Source: Amblyornis subalaris (taxonomy: Eukaryota; Chordata; Aves; Passeriformes; Ptilonorhynchidae). Taken from it: DNA of 64,000 nucleotides. Under the pieces are notes generated by a model. That model was not told the origin of the DNA. It saw only the letters and a program-made list of their open reading frames with translations, and did not search any database. The stretch's first letter is position 1; every line of letters begins with the position of its first letter. Below are positions 55,901 to 58,533 of the stretch, in pieces. The position numbers and the translations under genes are program-made. The stretch spans positions 620,001-684,000 of the forward strand of contig JACAXG010000064.1 in NCBI GenBank assembly GCA_018881555.1. The letters run 5' to 3'.

Positions 55901-58533
55901 CGAATCAACTGCTGTTACACTAAAGATGTCCATAGTGAATTATCTGAAAAACANCACCTCCCTTCAGTTTCTCCAAGATATATGCAGTTGAAAAGTTAGA
56001 AAGTGTTTTAAAAAACTATAAAATTTTGGGAGTGGGCCTTGGTCAGTGGGTCCTTTNTATAAATACTTTGAAACTGATTTTCCACTGTGGGTGGTGTCAG
56101 CATGGACAGCAGAGGCTGCAGTGGTTGAGATGTGCTACACAGCTGGGAAGTGCAGTAAGTACTACATGGAGGTGTGGATAAAATCCAGAGTTTATTGAAC
56201 ATCAGAAATATATTATAGGCTCCAAATTCCTCACTTTATTCATCAATAAATGCAAGCTGGGAACTCTGCTAGACCTGGGCTCAAGTATCAGAAGCAAGAA
56301 GACCTCTGCCAATGCAATCCAAGGCAATAGATGGTTAAGAACTGTTGTTGTCAATCCAATACAGCATCATCACCCNCAAAGCCTAGTTTGGCCTTTGTAG
56401 NCAAAATATGGCAGATTTCTTTGACACTTATTTGTAGAGGGATGACAAGTCAGCCAGAGTGTCTCCTATCTCTAAATCTCCTGTCCCCCTTCCCCCACTG
56501 CAGAGACAACAGAGGAGACAATTCCCCTTCCCAATCTGTCATTTGGAGAAGTTTTCAAATGGGGCATAAGAAGTAGAAAATAATAAAGAGCCAACTTTCT
56601 GCCACACAGACCTAGAGAAGCTTTAGGGGGATGGCATCTCTTCTTCCCAGCCCTTCAGGGAGGAAAGAGAGGAACATCCTTGGAGCCTGCTGCAGTTCTT
56701 TGTTCTTCATTCCTTGGATACATCCAGGGTCACTGGATCTCCTGAATGACTGTTTGCAATGCCCAGCTGTGCTTGCCAAATAGGAAGCAGCAGTTGAAGA
56801 CTGGAGGAGGACGTCCCTTGCCTGCTGTACTTACAACCAGTCCCATCCTCACCACGACTCAGTGCAGAGCAATCACCAACTGATTTGGGCTGGTGGCTCA
56901 GAGATGTGGGGTGGGTGAGGTGGNGTTTGGTCTGTGCCCACCTTCCTGCTTCCCCTCCTCACTCACCCCAGGGATCTGCCCAGGTAAGCAGATTAATCCC
57001 TATGGGTGTGGTGTCACTTGCCTTTAGACCTGGAAGCCCTGGAAGCCCATTGAGTCCATCTTTGCCAGGCAACCCCTAAACAAGAGAAAATCATAAGCTA
57101 TAAGTTCTGGTTCTTTAAATTGTTATCATCAAATTCAACATAAGCATGCTCAGTTCATCCCTCTTGCCACTCACATAAGTTTAAGAAAAGAAGAAGCACC
57201 TCATGCATTTTGGTTTGATTTTTTCTTTCCTGCTGTGTCTCAAAATACACAAAAGTTCTCACGCTGTACATATCTGCTCTGCCCTTTTTCCAGTATCCCA
57301 GTTTTAGTGAATGGCCACTGGATGTCAGCATTGCCACAGAGAAACTCCAGTATGGAGCTTTTATGCACTCTGGAAGCTTAACTAATTTTTTACATATCTT
57401 ACTTACATTTTAACTTTTTCTCAATAAGACCCTATTATCTGTAGCTATAAAGATTTTTAACATCTATTTCTCCTTTTAAATACTGGTAATTTCTTATACA
57501 GTACATAGACTCCTAAAATTAAATTATATAACACAGTGACAGAATGGCTCAGCAAGATAAGAATTAAAATTACTTCCTGTAATGCATTTAAAATGGTGAG
57601 AAAAGTTTTCTTCCCTTTTCCAAGTGTCAGTCAATCCCCAAATACTGCAGGCTGTAGGTGGCAATTCTGTACTAGGTATTTAATAATTCAGCTTTTATGA
57701 CTTAAGACCCAACAAATTGCTGTGCTCTGCTAAATCTGAGATTTTAATCATGAGTTATTTGGCCTAATTCAGGAAATTCCAGGTTTGGAAAAACAATATT
57801 GTATCAAATGCAAAAAATACTTTGGAAATGTACCATAAAAAGAAAATATCATGGTCCCATTGTGTAGGAATAGTGGGGCTGCACCTGGTAAAATTNTTAT
57901 TCACAAAAGGCATCAGAGACTAATTTCTGCATTAAAAGTGGCAGTATTGGAGCCCTTGTGTGCCGACAAGATGTGGGAAATGAAGCAGACTTGGGAATTA
58001 AACTATCTGAAGTAATGGAGAGCTTGGAGGTGAGGGAAACAGTTCCTCAACACTCACAGCTGGTCCAGGTGGTCCGGTTTTACCAGCAACTCCAATCTCT
58101 CCTGGCAGTCCCTGAAAAACGAAATCAGAAGAAAAAAATAAATCAGTATTTGTGCCCTTTGCAGGACCCTCACTGGAGATTGCTGCTTTCAATTGAAGTG
58201 CAATTTTCCCTTCCACGGCAGCCAGGTCCCTGCCNTGGGGAGCCCTGGAGACACTGAATTATCCCCAGGAAGCACCGACATGGTTCCAAGGCTCAGCAGA
58301 GAGAAGCTGTCCTCAAGGACCAGCTGGGGCTTTGCAGGGAGAAAATATAAGAGAAAACACACATTGCCAGAGGCCCTGACTCTGCTCCCTCTGAAAGCCA
58401 TGACCTAAAATTCTCCCCAGCTGTTTTTTCTTCTCCTTGATATAAAAAAAAGCAAAAAAACAACCCCAAGGTTTCTTACCGGTGCTCCAGGCGGTCCCGG
58501 GGGTCCNGCAGTGCCTGGGGGCCCTGGAGGTCC
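1784..58533 (-). CDS. COL22A1: FACIT-type collagen gene, internal part (37 exons), probably collagen alpha-1(XXII)
   Basis: This is a secreted extracellular-matrix protein whose Gly-X-Y repeats fold as a homotrimeric triple helix. Thirty-seven exons, each bounded by AG acceptors and GT donors (one GC donor), join in phase 0 into 719 codons with no stop. The coordinates span first to last visible exon, introns included. The layout is helix of at least 137 residues, an 11-residue break, helix of 211 with two one-residue imperfections, a 24-residue break with C-x-x-C, then helix of at least 336. Fibrillar collagens lack such breaks. Collagens XII, XIV, XX and XXI are too short, and IX has a 137/339/115 layout that does not fit. 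XVI and XIX have shorter, more broken helices. Collagen XXII is a long FACIT of tissue junctions such as myotendinous junctions. Its VWA and TSPN domains and C-terminus would lie outside this window. The family call is near certain; the paralogue call rests on architecture without alignment. Confidence 0.62.
2253..2297 (-). CDS. COL22A1: collagen exon w36 (45 bp)
   Basis: Five triplets read [15 protein letters not shown]. The acceptor is TTTATTGCAG and the donor is AGG|GTAAGT. It lies 289 bp upstream of w37. Confidence 0.93.
2474..3029 (+). mobile_element. CR1 LINE, 3' part (about 555 bp)
   Basis: A long 3' CR1 fragment: the 'tggtgagacccc' and 'gagcaagtccagagg' blocks of the end of the reverse-transcriptase ORF, the 'ctgttcagcctgagaagag' block, and the 3' UTR ending ACACCATTCTATGA. 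It is opposite to the host gene and fills most of the intron between w35 and w36. Confidence 0.93.
3124..3159 (-). CDS. COL22A1: collagen exon w35 (36 bp)
   Basis: Four triplets read [12 protein letters not shown]. The acceptor is GTGTCTTAG and the donor is GAG|GTAAGT. A 0.55-kb plus-strand CR1 sits within 100 bp of its donor. Confidence 0.93.
3160..4894. other. intron between w34 and w35
   Basis: 1.7 kb of AT-rich sequence. I see no exon, recognisable repeat or RNA gene in it. Confidence 0.6.
4895..4966 (-). CDS. COL22A1: collagen exon w34 (72 bp)
   Basis: Eight triplets, beginning [16 protein letters not shown] and ending FVGPRGPP. The acceptor is TCTCCTAAG and the donor is CCT|GTGAGT. 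The 72-bp size is a FACIT-like multiple of nine. Confidence 0.93.
4967..7413. other. intron between w33 and w34
   Basis: 2.4 kb. It includes an A-rich tract at 6841-6868. Open frames of 80-150 codons around 6121-7200 overlap one another on both strands and lack splice or start context, so I treat them as chance. Confidence 0.6.
6841..6868. repeat. A-rich simple repeat
   Basis: A run of about 15 A followed by (CAAA)-like units. It could be the tail of an old retrotransposed piece, but no body is recognisable. Confidence 0.7.
7414..7467 (-). CDS. COL22A1: collagen exon w33 (54 bp)
   Basis: Six triplets read [18 protein letters not shown]. The acceptor is TTGACACAG and the donor is CCA|GTAAGT. 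Confidence 0.94.
7468..9255. other. intron between w32 and w33
   Basis: 1.8 kb. Apart from the CR1 tail at 9066-9212 nothing is recognised. Confidence 0.6.
9066..9212 (+). mobile_element. CR1 LINE, 3' tail
   Basis: Starts at 'acaatgccccat' and ends 'aaacaattctatgaa'. It is diverged, 5' truncated and opposite to the host gene. Confidence 0.87.
9256..9309 (-). CDS. COL22A1: collagen exon w32 (54 bp)
   Basis: Six triplets read [18 protein letters not shown]. The acceptor is TCCTTTCAG and the donor is CCG|GTGAGT. A plus-strand CR1 ends only about 45 bp downstream of this donor. Confidence 0.93.
10333..10386 (-). CDS. COL22A1: collagen exon w31 (54 bp)
   Basis: Six triplets read [18 protein letters not shown]. 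The acceptor is GAATTGCAG and the donor is GAT|GTAAGT. Confidence 0.94.
11304..11348 (-). CDS. COL22A1: collagen exon w30 (45 bp) with an RGD triplet
   Basis: Five triplets read [15 protein letters not shown]. It contains Arg-Gly-Asp; within an intact triple helix this motif is usually hidden from RGD-binding integrins and becomes available on denaturation or cleavage. The acceptor is CTTCTGTAG and the donor is CGG|GTAAGT. Confidence 0.93.
11908..11961 (-). CDS. COL22A1: collagen exon w29 (54 bp)
   Basis: Six triplets read [18 protein letters not shown]. The acceptor is TTCCCATAG and the donor is CCG|GTAGGT. Confidence 0.93.
13013..13066 (-). CDS. COL22A1: collagen exon w28 (54 bp)
   Basis: Six triplets read [18 protein letters not shown]. 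The acceptor is TTTACAG and the donor is CCG|GTAACG, acceptable but not optimal at +5 and +6. Confidence 0.93.
13868..13921 (-). CDS. COL22A1: collagen exon w27 (54 bp)
   Basis: Six triplets read [18 protein letters not shown], proline-rich. The acceptor is CCTTCCAG and the donor is CCA|GTGAGT. Confidence 0.94.
15235..15288 (-). CDS. COL22A1: collagen exon w26 (54 bp)
   Basis: Six triplets read [18 protein letters not shown]. The acceptor is TTTGTTTAG and the donor is ATA|GTAAGC. Confidence 0.93.
16807..16860 (-). CDS. COL22A1: collagen exon w25 (54 bp)
   Basis: Six triplets read [18 protein letters not shown]. The acceptor is CATTCTGCAG and the donor is CCT|GTAAGT. It has no charged residue other than histidine. 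Confidence 0.93.
17689..17742 (-). CDS. COL22A1: collagen exon w24 (54 bp)
   Basis: Six triplets read [18 protein letters not shown]. It is charge-rich with KGD and KGE pairs. The acceptor is TTACCAG after a long T-rich tract and the donor is CAG|GTAAAA. Confidence 0.94.
18187..18214. repeat. CT-rich simple repeat
   Basis: A run of CTCTTTCTCT-type units on the plus strand. Confidence 0.75.
19649..19682. repeat. TG-rich imperfect microsatellite
   Basis: Interrupted TGTGTG units with CATG spacers. Confidence 0.75.
19728..19845 (-). mobile_element. CR1 LINE fragment, eroded
   Basis: Shows the reversed CR1 blocks 'gccatgggcagtgacactt', 'gaccaggttgctcaaa' and 'tttccagggatagggcatc', ending near 'ggaaacctgttccc'. 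The 3' ATTCTATG end is missing. Confidence 0.85.
19912..19965 (-). CDS. COL22A1: collagen exon w23 (54 bp), non-consensus donor
   Basis: Six triplets read [18 protein letters not shown]. The acceptor is CATTCCAG. The donor is AAG|GTTGGTTGG: a strong exon side but a poor intron side. The preceding intron is only 174 bp, the shortest here, so w22 and w23 may be recognised together. Confidence 0.91.
20140..20253 (-). CDS. COL22A1: exon w22 (114 bp): C-x-x-C motif and start of the downstream helix
   Basis: Thirty-eight codons. The first eight read DVCSECPP, with cysteines two residues apart. Ten perfect triplets follow, starting [13 protein letters not shown] and ending GRDGQDGKT. Paired cysteines next to a helix start usually make interchain disulfides that lock the three chains. 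The acceptor is CTCTGCCAG and the donor is ACG|GTAAGA. The ambiguous base at 20188 is the third position of an Asp or Glu codon. A second AG lies inside the exon (TGTGCAG), but its use would break the frame. Confidence 0.92.
20254..22109. other. intron between w21 and w22
   Basis: 1.9 kb separating the two exons that together encode the cysteine-bearing break. No repeat or exon is recognised inside it. Confidence 0.55.
22110..22157 (-). CDS. COL22A1: non-collagenous exon w21 (48 bp)
   Basis: Sixteen codons read [16 protein letters not shown]. There is no Gly-X-Y repeat. The segment [10 protein letters not shown] has a helix-cap proline-acidic start and hydrophobic spacing suited to a short amphipathic alpha helix. 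The acceptor is CATTCCACAG and the donor is AAG|GTAATC. With the first eight residues of w22 it forms a 24-residue interruption that separates the middle and downstream helices. In FACIT collagens such short breaks serve as hinges and chain-registration sites; that role here is inferred. Confidence 0.82.
22586..22630 (-). CDS. COL22A1: collagen exon w20 (45 bp), end of the middle helix
   Basis: Five triplets read [15 protein letters not shown]. The sequence G-N-P-G-E-R has the form GxOGER used by collagen-binding integrins once the proline is hydroxylated; Asn at x is not one of the classical high-affinity versions. The acceptor is ATCTGTAG and the donor is CCT|GTATGT. It is the last fully collagenous exon before the cysteine-bearing break. 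Confidence 0.93.
23644..23924 (-). mobile_element. CR1 LINE, 3' half of an element split by an LTR
   Basis: Reverse-oriented CR1 3' UTR from 'cagaatcatagaatggttt' to 'actacatgcccttg'. The element resumes at 24344, so it was inserted before the LTR arrived. Confidence 0.93.
23925..24343 (+). mobile_element. solo retroviral LTR (419 bp) nested in a CR1
   Basis: It begins TGTGGG and ends GTCACA, so it has the TG...CA ends of an LTR with a short terminal inverted match. It is flanked by a 5-bp duplication, CCTTG (23920-23924 and 24344-24348), and removing it and one duplicate restores continuous CR1 sequence. An AATAAA polyadenylation signal lies near 24270. A 5-bp duplication fits several endogenous retrovirus classes including ERVL. 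No internal retroviral sequence remains, as expected after LTR-LTR recombination. Confidence 0.82.
24344..24725 (-). mobile_element. CR1 LINE, 5' half of the split element
   Basis: Continues the CR1 in reverse orientation: 'aaaagtccctctcc', 'caggtactggaaggcc', 'ttccaggctgaacaa', and the 'gagctggatgcagcactgc' block of the ORF2 end. It ends near 'gggctgcatcaacatc'. Confidence 0.93.
26312..26550 (-). mobile_element. CR1 LINE fragment, older subfamily
   Basis: Reverse CR1 blocks 'taagggacccctaaaattg', 'tttcctggggagcctgttcc' and 'tttttctaatatccaac'. It is more diverged than the others in this intron. Confidence 0.8.
26968..27109 (+). mobile_element. tRNA-Ile-derived SINE with CR1-like tail (TguSINE1 type)
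   Basis: The head keeps the order of a tRNA-Ile gene: an A-box-like TAGCTTAGCTTGTTGG, the anticodon-arm region GGTGCTAATAATGCCAAGG (eukaryotic tRNA-Ile reads nearly the same here), and a B-box-like GTGGGTTTGATCCCC. The tail, from 'gttggactcagtgatcctt' to 'attctgggattctgtaa', is a CR1 3' end. This composite was described as TguSINE1 in passerines, mobilised by CR1. It marks the species as a probable songbird relative. Confidence 0.82.
27960..28452 (+). mobile_element. candidate LTR remnant with core promoter
   Basis: The block has a TATA box (TATAAAAG at 28335-28342) inside 'gggtataaaaggggctgg', about 100 bp before a TATAAA near 28438 that could act as a poly(A) signal, followed by 'cctttccaca'. 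Upstream are repeated motifs: TCACACTAATTGATG at 27980-27994 and 28138-28152, and CAAGAAACCA twice. This order, repeated U3 motifs, TATA box, then a short R/U5, resembles an LTR. No target-site duplication or second LTR was found, and boundaries are approximate. Confidence 0.42.
28335..28342 (+). promoter_or_regulatory. TATA box
   Basis: TATAAAAG in a GC-rich setting, the best core-promoter match I noticed in the window. It points away from the collagen gene and probably belongs to the LTR-like block around it. Confidence 0.5.
28453..28710 (-). mobile_element. CR1 LINE, 3' tail
   Basis: Starts at the reversed 3' end 'cacagaatcatggaattg' and runs through 'gggttggaagggacctt' and 'gtaaagaatttcttcctg' to about 28710. 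Confidence 0.93.
28878..28892. repeat. poly(T) tract
   Basis: Fifteen T in a row on the plus strand. Confidence 0.85.
29881..29940. repeat. 60-bp repeated block, copy 1
   Basis: Matches 38480-38539 over 60 ungapped bases with seven differences (about 88% identical); both copies are in the same direction. The similarity stops sharply on both sides. It is probably a fragment of an unidentified dispersed repeat. Confidence 0.75.
30452..30606 (-). mobile_element. CR1 LINE, 3' tail
   Basis: Reversed CR1 end 'tagaatcatagaacc' followed by 'gggttggaagggacctta' and 'ggatggggcatccacagc'. A short internal deletion removes the segment after 'accttaaag', where 'accttaaag' is repeated. Confidence 0.93.
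31486..31539 (-). CDS. COL22A1: collagen exon w19 (54 bp)
   Basis: Six triplets read [18 protein letters not shown]. The acceptor is CCTACCAG and the donor is GAT|GTAAGT. It is followed by the largest intron visible (8.9 kb). Confidence 0.94.
32441..32476 (-). CDS. COL22A1: collagen exon w18 (36 bp), weak donor
   Basis: Four triplets read [12 protein letters not shown]. The acceptor is GTTTGCAG. The donor reads CTG|GTACAG, which lacks the usual G at position +5 region match and is the weakest GT donor in the set with that of w23. Phase 0 at both ends means skipping would cost only 12 residues. Confidence 0.88.
33585..33600. repeat. poly(T) tract
   Basis: Sixteen T in a row. Confidence 0.85.
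33750..33766. repeat. poly(T) tract
   Basis: Seventeen T in a row, preceded by a shorter T-rich run. Confidence 0.85.
35269..35346 (-). CDS. COL22A1: collagen exon w17 (78 bp) with a one-residue imperfection
   Basis: Twenty-six codons: [15 protein letters not shown], then [11 protein letters not shown], where G-I-G lacks one residue. The length is 81 minus 3, again one codon below a multiple of nine bases. The acceptor is GTTCCAG and the donor is CCT|GTAAGT. With w15 it gives two soft spots about 45 residues apart in the middle helix. Confidence 0.92.
35661..35815 (-). mobile_element. CR1 LINE, 3' tail (older subfamily)
   Basis: Reversed blocks 'cacagaatc', 'ggttgggaaagaccttta', 'ccagtccaagcatcagcc' and 'cacttccag'. 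It shares its subfamily wording with the elements at 54986 and 62810. Confidence 0.88.
36704..36734. repeat. GT-rich imperfect microsatellite
   Basis: Interrupted GTGTGT units. Confidence 0.75.
37129..37167 (+). pseudogene. collagen-like orphan exon on the opposite strand
   Basis: On the plus strand a good acceptor (TTTGCTTTATTACAG) is followed by codons reading [12 protein letters not shown] and a stop. That is a Glu, three full Gly-X-Y triplets and Gly-Lys, in an intron of the collagen gene but opposite to it. There is no donor. It may be the broken remnant of an inverted exon copy, or chance. Confidence 0.3.
37597..37641 (-). CDS. COL22A1: collagen exon w16 (45 bp)
   Basis: Five triplets read [15 protein letters not shown]. 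The acceptor is CACTTTAG and the donor is AAG|GTGAGC. Together with the end of w15 it makes the run DGER-GERG. Confidence 0.93.
38118..38222 (-). CDS. COL22A1: collagen exon w15 (105 bp) with a one-residue imperfection
   Basis: Thirty-five codons. Nine triplets from [12 protein letters not shown] to GEPGLP are followed by GKGKDGER, where G-K-G lacks one residue. At 105 bp the exon equals two 54-bp units minus one codon, as if two exons had fused and a codon had been lost at the imperfection. The acceptor is TTCCACAG and the donor is AGG|GTAAGT. G-x-G breaks of this type normally kink or loosen the helix without ending it. Confidence 0.92.
38480..38539. repeat. 60-bp repeated block, copy 2
   Basis: Partner of 29881-29940 (53 of 60 positions identical, no gap). 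It overlaps the first 16 bases of the candidate LTR beginning at 38524. Confidence 0.75.
38524..38985 (+). mobile_element. candidate LTR (TGTTG...CAACA)
   Basis: The block starts TGTTGG and ends CTGCAACA, giving a 5-bp perfect terminal inverted repeat. An AATAAAA signal at 38929 is followed by a T/G-rich stretch 20-30 bases on, as in LTR R/U5 regions. No target-site duplication is seen, and the shared block with 29881-29940 crosses its left edge, so the left boundary is doubtful. Confidence 0.35.
39155..39208 (-). CDS. COL22A1: collagen exon w14 (54 bp)
   Basis: Six triplets read [18 protein letters not shown]. It ends with two KGE-type pairs and joins the aspartate-bearing w15 as K-G-D. The acceptor is TTCTCCAG and the donor is AAG|GTGAGT. 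The GGP triplet puts glycine at X, a mild local weak point. Confidence 0.93.
40711..40764 (-). CDS. COL22A1: collagen exon w13 (54 bp)
   Basis: Six triplets read [11 protein letters not shown], then one uncertain residue (AGN, Ser or Arg; ambiguous base 40729), then GLPGNV. The acceptor is CAACAG after a T-rich tract and the donor is GTG|GTAAGT. Confidence 0.93.
40782..40800. repeat. GT microsatellite
   Basis: Short GTATGTGTGTGTGTG run just upstream of w13's acceptor side. Confidence 0.75.
41371..41772 (-). mobile_element. CR1 LINE, 3' part (about 400 bp)
   Basis: Reversed CR1 from 'catagaatcataatttggg' through 'gacagggccaact', 'gggatggggcatcc' and 'cattcccccttgtcctat' to 'aattctctcagcctttgctg'. 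Confidence 0.93.
42612..42626. repeat. GA simple repeat
   Basis: Seven GA units. Confidence 0.75.
42854..42907 (-). CDS. COL22A1: collagen exon w12 (54 bp)
   Basis: Six triplets read [18 protein letters not shown]. The acceptor is CTGCACAG and the donor is ACT|GTGAGT. The ambiguous base at 42896 is the third position of a Gly codon. Confidence 0.93.
42908..44645. other. introns on either side of w11
   Basis: Introns of 1.2 and 0.5 kb. A T/G-rich tract at 43470-43492 is the only repeat seen. Confidence 0.55.
44067..44120 (-). CDS. COL22A1: collagen exon w11 (54 bp)
   Basis: Six triplets read [18 protein letters not shown], uncharged and hydrophobic, in contrast with w10. The acceptor is TTTTTCAG and the donor is CAG|GTAAGA. 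The ambiguous base at 44103 is the third position of a Pro codon. Confidence 0.93.
44646..44699 (-). CDS. COL22A1: collagen exon w10 (54 bp), start of the middle helix
   Basis: Six triplets read [18 protein letters not shown], strongly charged, with KGD twice. The acceptor is TATGTCAG and the donor is CCT|GTAAGT. It restarts the Gly-X-Y register after the w9 break. Confidence 0.94.
44700..48283. other. intron between w9 and w10 (3.6 kb)
   Basis: Holds a CR1 (46251-46832). An open frame of 176 codons at 47529-48059 on the minus strand crosses five ambiguous bases and shows no family resemblance; I do not treat it as a gene. Confidence 0.6.
46251..46832 (-). mobile_element. CR1 LINE, 3' part (about 580 bp)
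   Basis: Reversed CR1 from 'tagtatcatagaatggtc' through the 3' UTR to the ORF2-end blocks 'gagctggatgcagcactcc' and 'ctcaccagagcagagg', stopping near 'ctggccactgatgc'. Confidence 0.94.
48284..48316 (-). CDS. COL22A1: small non-collagenous exon w9 (33 bp)
   Basis: Eleven codons read [11 protein letters not shown], with no glycine. The acceptor has a good pyrimidine tract (TTTCTGTTCCAG) and the donor is CCT|GTAAGTA. Phase and frame fit both neighbours. It would create an interruption of about 13 residues (GT plus this exon) between the upstream and middle helices, long enough for a flexible bend. If it is skipped, w8 joins w10 as G-T-G-E-P, a simple one-residue imperfection like the two found elsewhere, so the exon may be optional. 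No homologue is recognised, hence the reduced confidence. Confidence 0.65.
48317..50196. other. intron between w8 and w9
   Basis: 1.9 kb, containing the LTR at 48969-49359. The stretch 49590-49860 has an open minus-strand frame of 85 codons with two ambiguous bases and no recognised similarity. Confidence 0.55.
48969..49359 (+). mobile_element. solo LTR, avian ERVL-like (about 390 bp)
   Basis: Starts TGTCGGGG and ends ACCACAACA. The purine-rich opening, the CTCTCTCTTTTGTCC tract, 'gttattaatattgctgctg', 'ttcttatctcaacctgtg' and the GAAGGGGAGGAG block in that order match a common songbird ERVL-type LTR as I remember it. It lies opposite to the collagen gene. A clean target-site duplication is not visible (gtcat on the left, antag on the right), perhaps because of erosion. 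Confidence 0.68.
50197..50238 (-). CDS. COL22A1: collagen exon w8 (42 bp), end of the upstream helix
   Basis: It reads [14 protein letters not shown]: four triplets and then only Gly-Thr, so the last triplet lacks its Y residue. The length is 45 minus 3, one codon short of the nine-base modularity, which marks the edge of a helix break. The acceptor is CTTTCCAG and the donor is ACA|GTAAGT. The next exon is the non-collagenous w9. Confidence 0.92.
51470..51523 (-). CDS. COL22A1: collagen exon w7 (54 bp)
   Basis: Six triplets read [18 protein letters not shown], with four lysine or arginine plus glutamate pairs. The acceptor is CTTTTAG and the donor is AAG|GTAAGT. An ambiguous base at 51485 is the third position of a Gly codon and does not affect the reading. 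Confidence 0.93.
52084..52215 (-). mobile_element. CR1 LINE, truncated 3' tail
   Basis: Reversed 'aatcatagaatggttttgg' to 'ggccatggacacttc'. It carries many ambiguous bases, including the only double N in the window. Confidence 0.9.
52887..52949 (-). CDS. COL22A1: collagen exon w6 (63 bp)
   Basis: Seven triplets: [13 protein letters not shown] followed by LRGEKGDR. It ends with KGE-like and KGD charged triplets. The acceptor is ATTTTCAG and the donor is CGG|GTGAGTG. The 63-bp size is frequent in FACIT collagens and absent from the classic fibrillar 54/108 pattern. Confidence 0.93.
53862..54003 (-). mobile_element. CR1 LINE, 3' tail
   Basis: Reversed 'catggaatcatagattgg' followed by 'gggtttgaagggacccta' and 'gcttgaacaattccaggg'. 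Confidence 0.92.
54140..54490 (+). mobile_element. CR1 LINE relic from the reverse-transcriptase region
   Basis: The segment includes 'aatacaaaacagccaatgtg' and a short run translating to YLDFSKISD, close to the YLDFSKAFD motif of CR1-type reverse transcriptases. It is broken by stops and indels. Its orientation is opposite to the flanking CR1 tails, so it is an independent insertion. Confidence 0.68.
54591..54988 (+). mobile_element. possible LTR (weak)
   Basis: A block that starts TGTGGGGACATG and ends TTCAATCA, with a CAATAAACC poly(A)-like signal near 54940 followed by T/G-rich sequence. The TG...CA ends and signal placement fit an LTR. No duplication or inverted termini support it. Confidence 0.28.
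54986..55050 (-). mobile_element. CR1 LINE, short 3' end (older subfamily)
   Basis: Reversed 'ctgaatcatagaatcatta' followed by 'aggttggaaaaggcctc', then loss of similarity. Confidence 0.82.
55188..55223 (-). CDS. COL22A1: collagen exon w5 (36 bp) with tandem donors
   Basis: Four triplets read [12 protein letters not shown]. The acceptor is TTTTTCCAG. The donor region is an 8-base tandem, GTGAGCAG twice. The downstream GT keeps phase 0 and is the chosen end. The upstream GT, eight bases earlier, would leave 28 bp and break the frame. Confidence 0.88.
55631..55684 (-). CDS. COL22A1: collagen exon w4 (54 bp)
   Basis: Six triplets read [18 protein letters not shown], rich in charged X and Y residues including a KGE triplet boundary of the kind that makes interchain salt bridges. 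The acceptor is CCCTGCAG and the donor is AAG|GTAAGG. Confidence 0.94.
55685..57021. other. GC-AG intron between w3 and w4
   Basis: 1.3 kb. Nothing but unique-looking sequence is seen. It begins with the GC donor at 57020-57021 (minus strand). Confidence 0.6.
57020..57021 (-). promoter_or_regulatory. GC splice donor
   Basis: The donor dinucleotide after w3 is GC within AAG|GCAAGTG. Every other donor among the 37 exons is GT. Confidence 0.85.
57022..57075 (-). CDS. COL22A1: collagen exon w3 (54 bp) with GC splice donor
   Basis: Six triplets read [18 protein letters not shown]. The acceptor is TTGTTTAG. The donor reads AAG|GCAAGTG: a GC in place of GT, inside an otherwise perfect donor consensus, which is typical of the minor GC-AG introns spliced by U2. 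Length and frame match the neighbours, so this is unlikely to be an inactive exon. Confidence 0.9.
57076..58057. other. intron between w2 and w3
   Basis: 1 kb of AT-rich sequence with no recognised element. Confidence 0.55.
58058..58111 (-). CDS. COL22A1: collagen exon w2 (54 bp)
   Basis: Six triplets read [18 protein letters not shown]. The acceptor is TTTTTCAG and the donor is GCT|GTGAGTG. Phase 0 at both ends, so skipping it would shorten the helix by 18 residues without a frameshift. Confidence 0.94.
58480..58533 (-). CDS. COL22A1: collagen exon w1 (54 bp), most 5' exon in window
   Basis: Six perfect triplets read [18 protein letters not shown], a proline-rich and probably very stable stretch of helix. 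The acceptor is TTGCAG and the donor is CCG|GTAAGA. One base (58507) is ambiguous, at the third position of the Ala codon. No further exon is seen in the 5.4 kb upstream of it, so it begins the visible part of the gene. Confidence 0.93.

Noticed and set aside
1784..58533. Identification as collagen IX, XIX, XXI or a fibrillar collagen
   Set aside because: Helix lengths of at least 137, 211 and at least 336 with these breaks do not fit the domain sizes of IX, XIX or XXI, and fibrillar collagens have one unbroken main helix. Not excluded by alignment, which I could not run.
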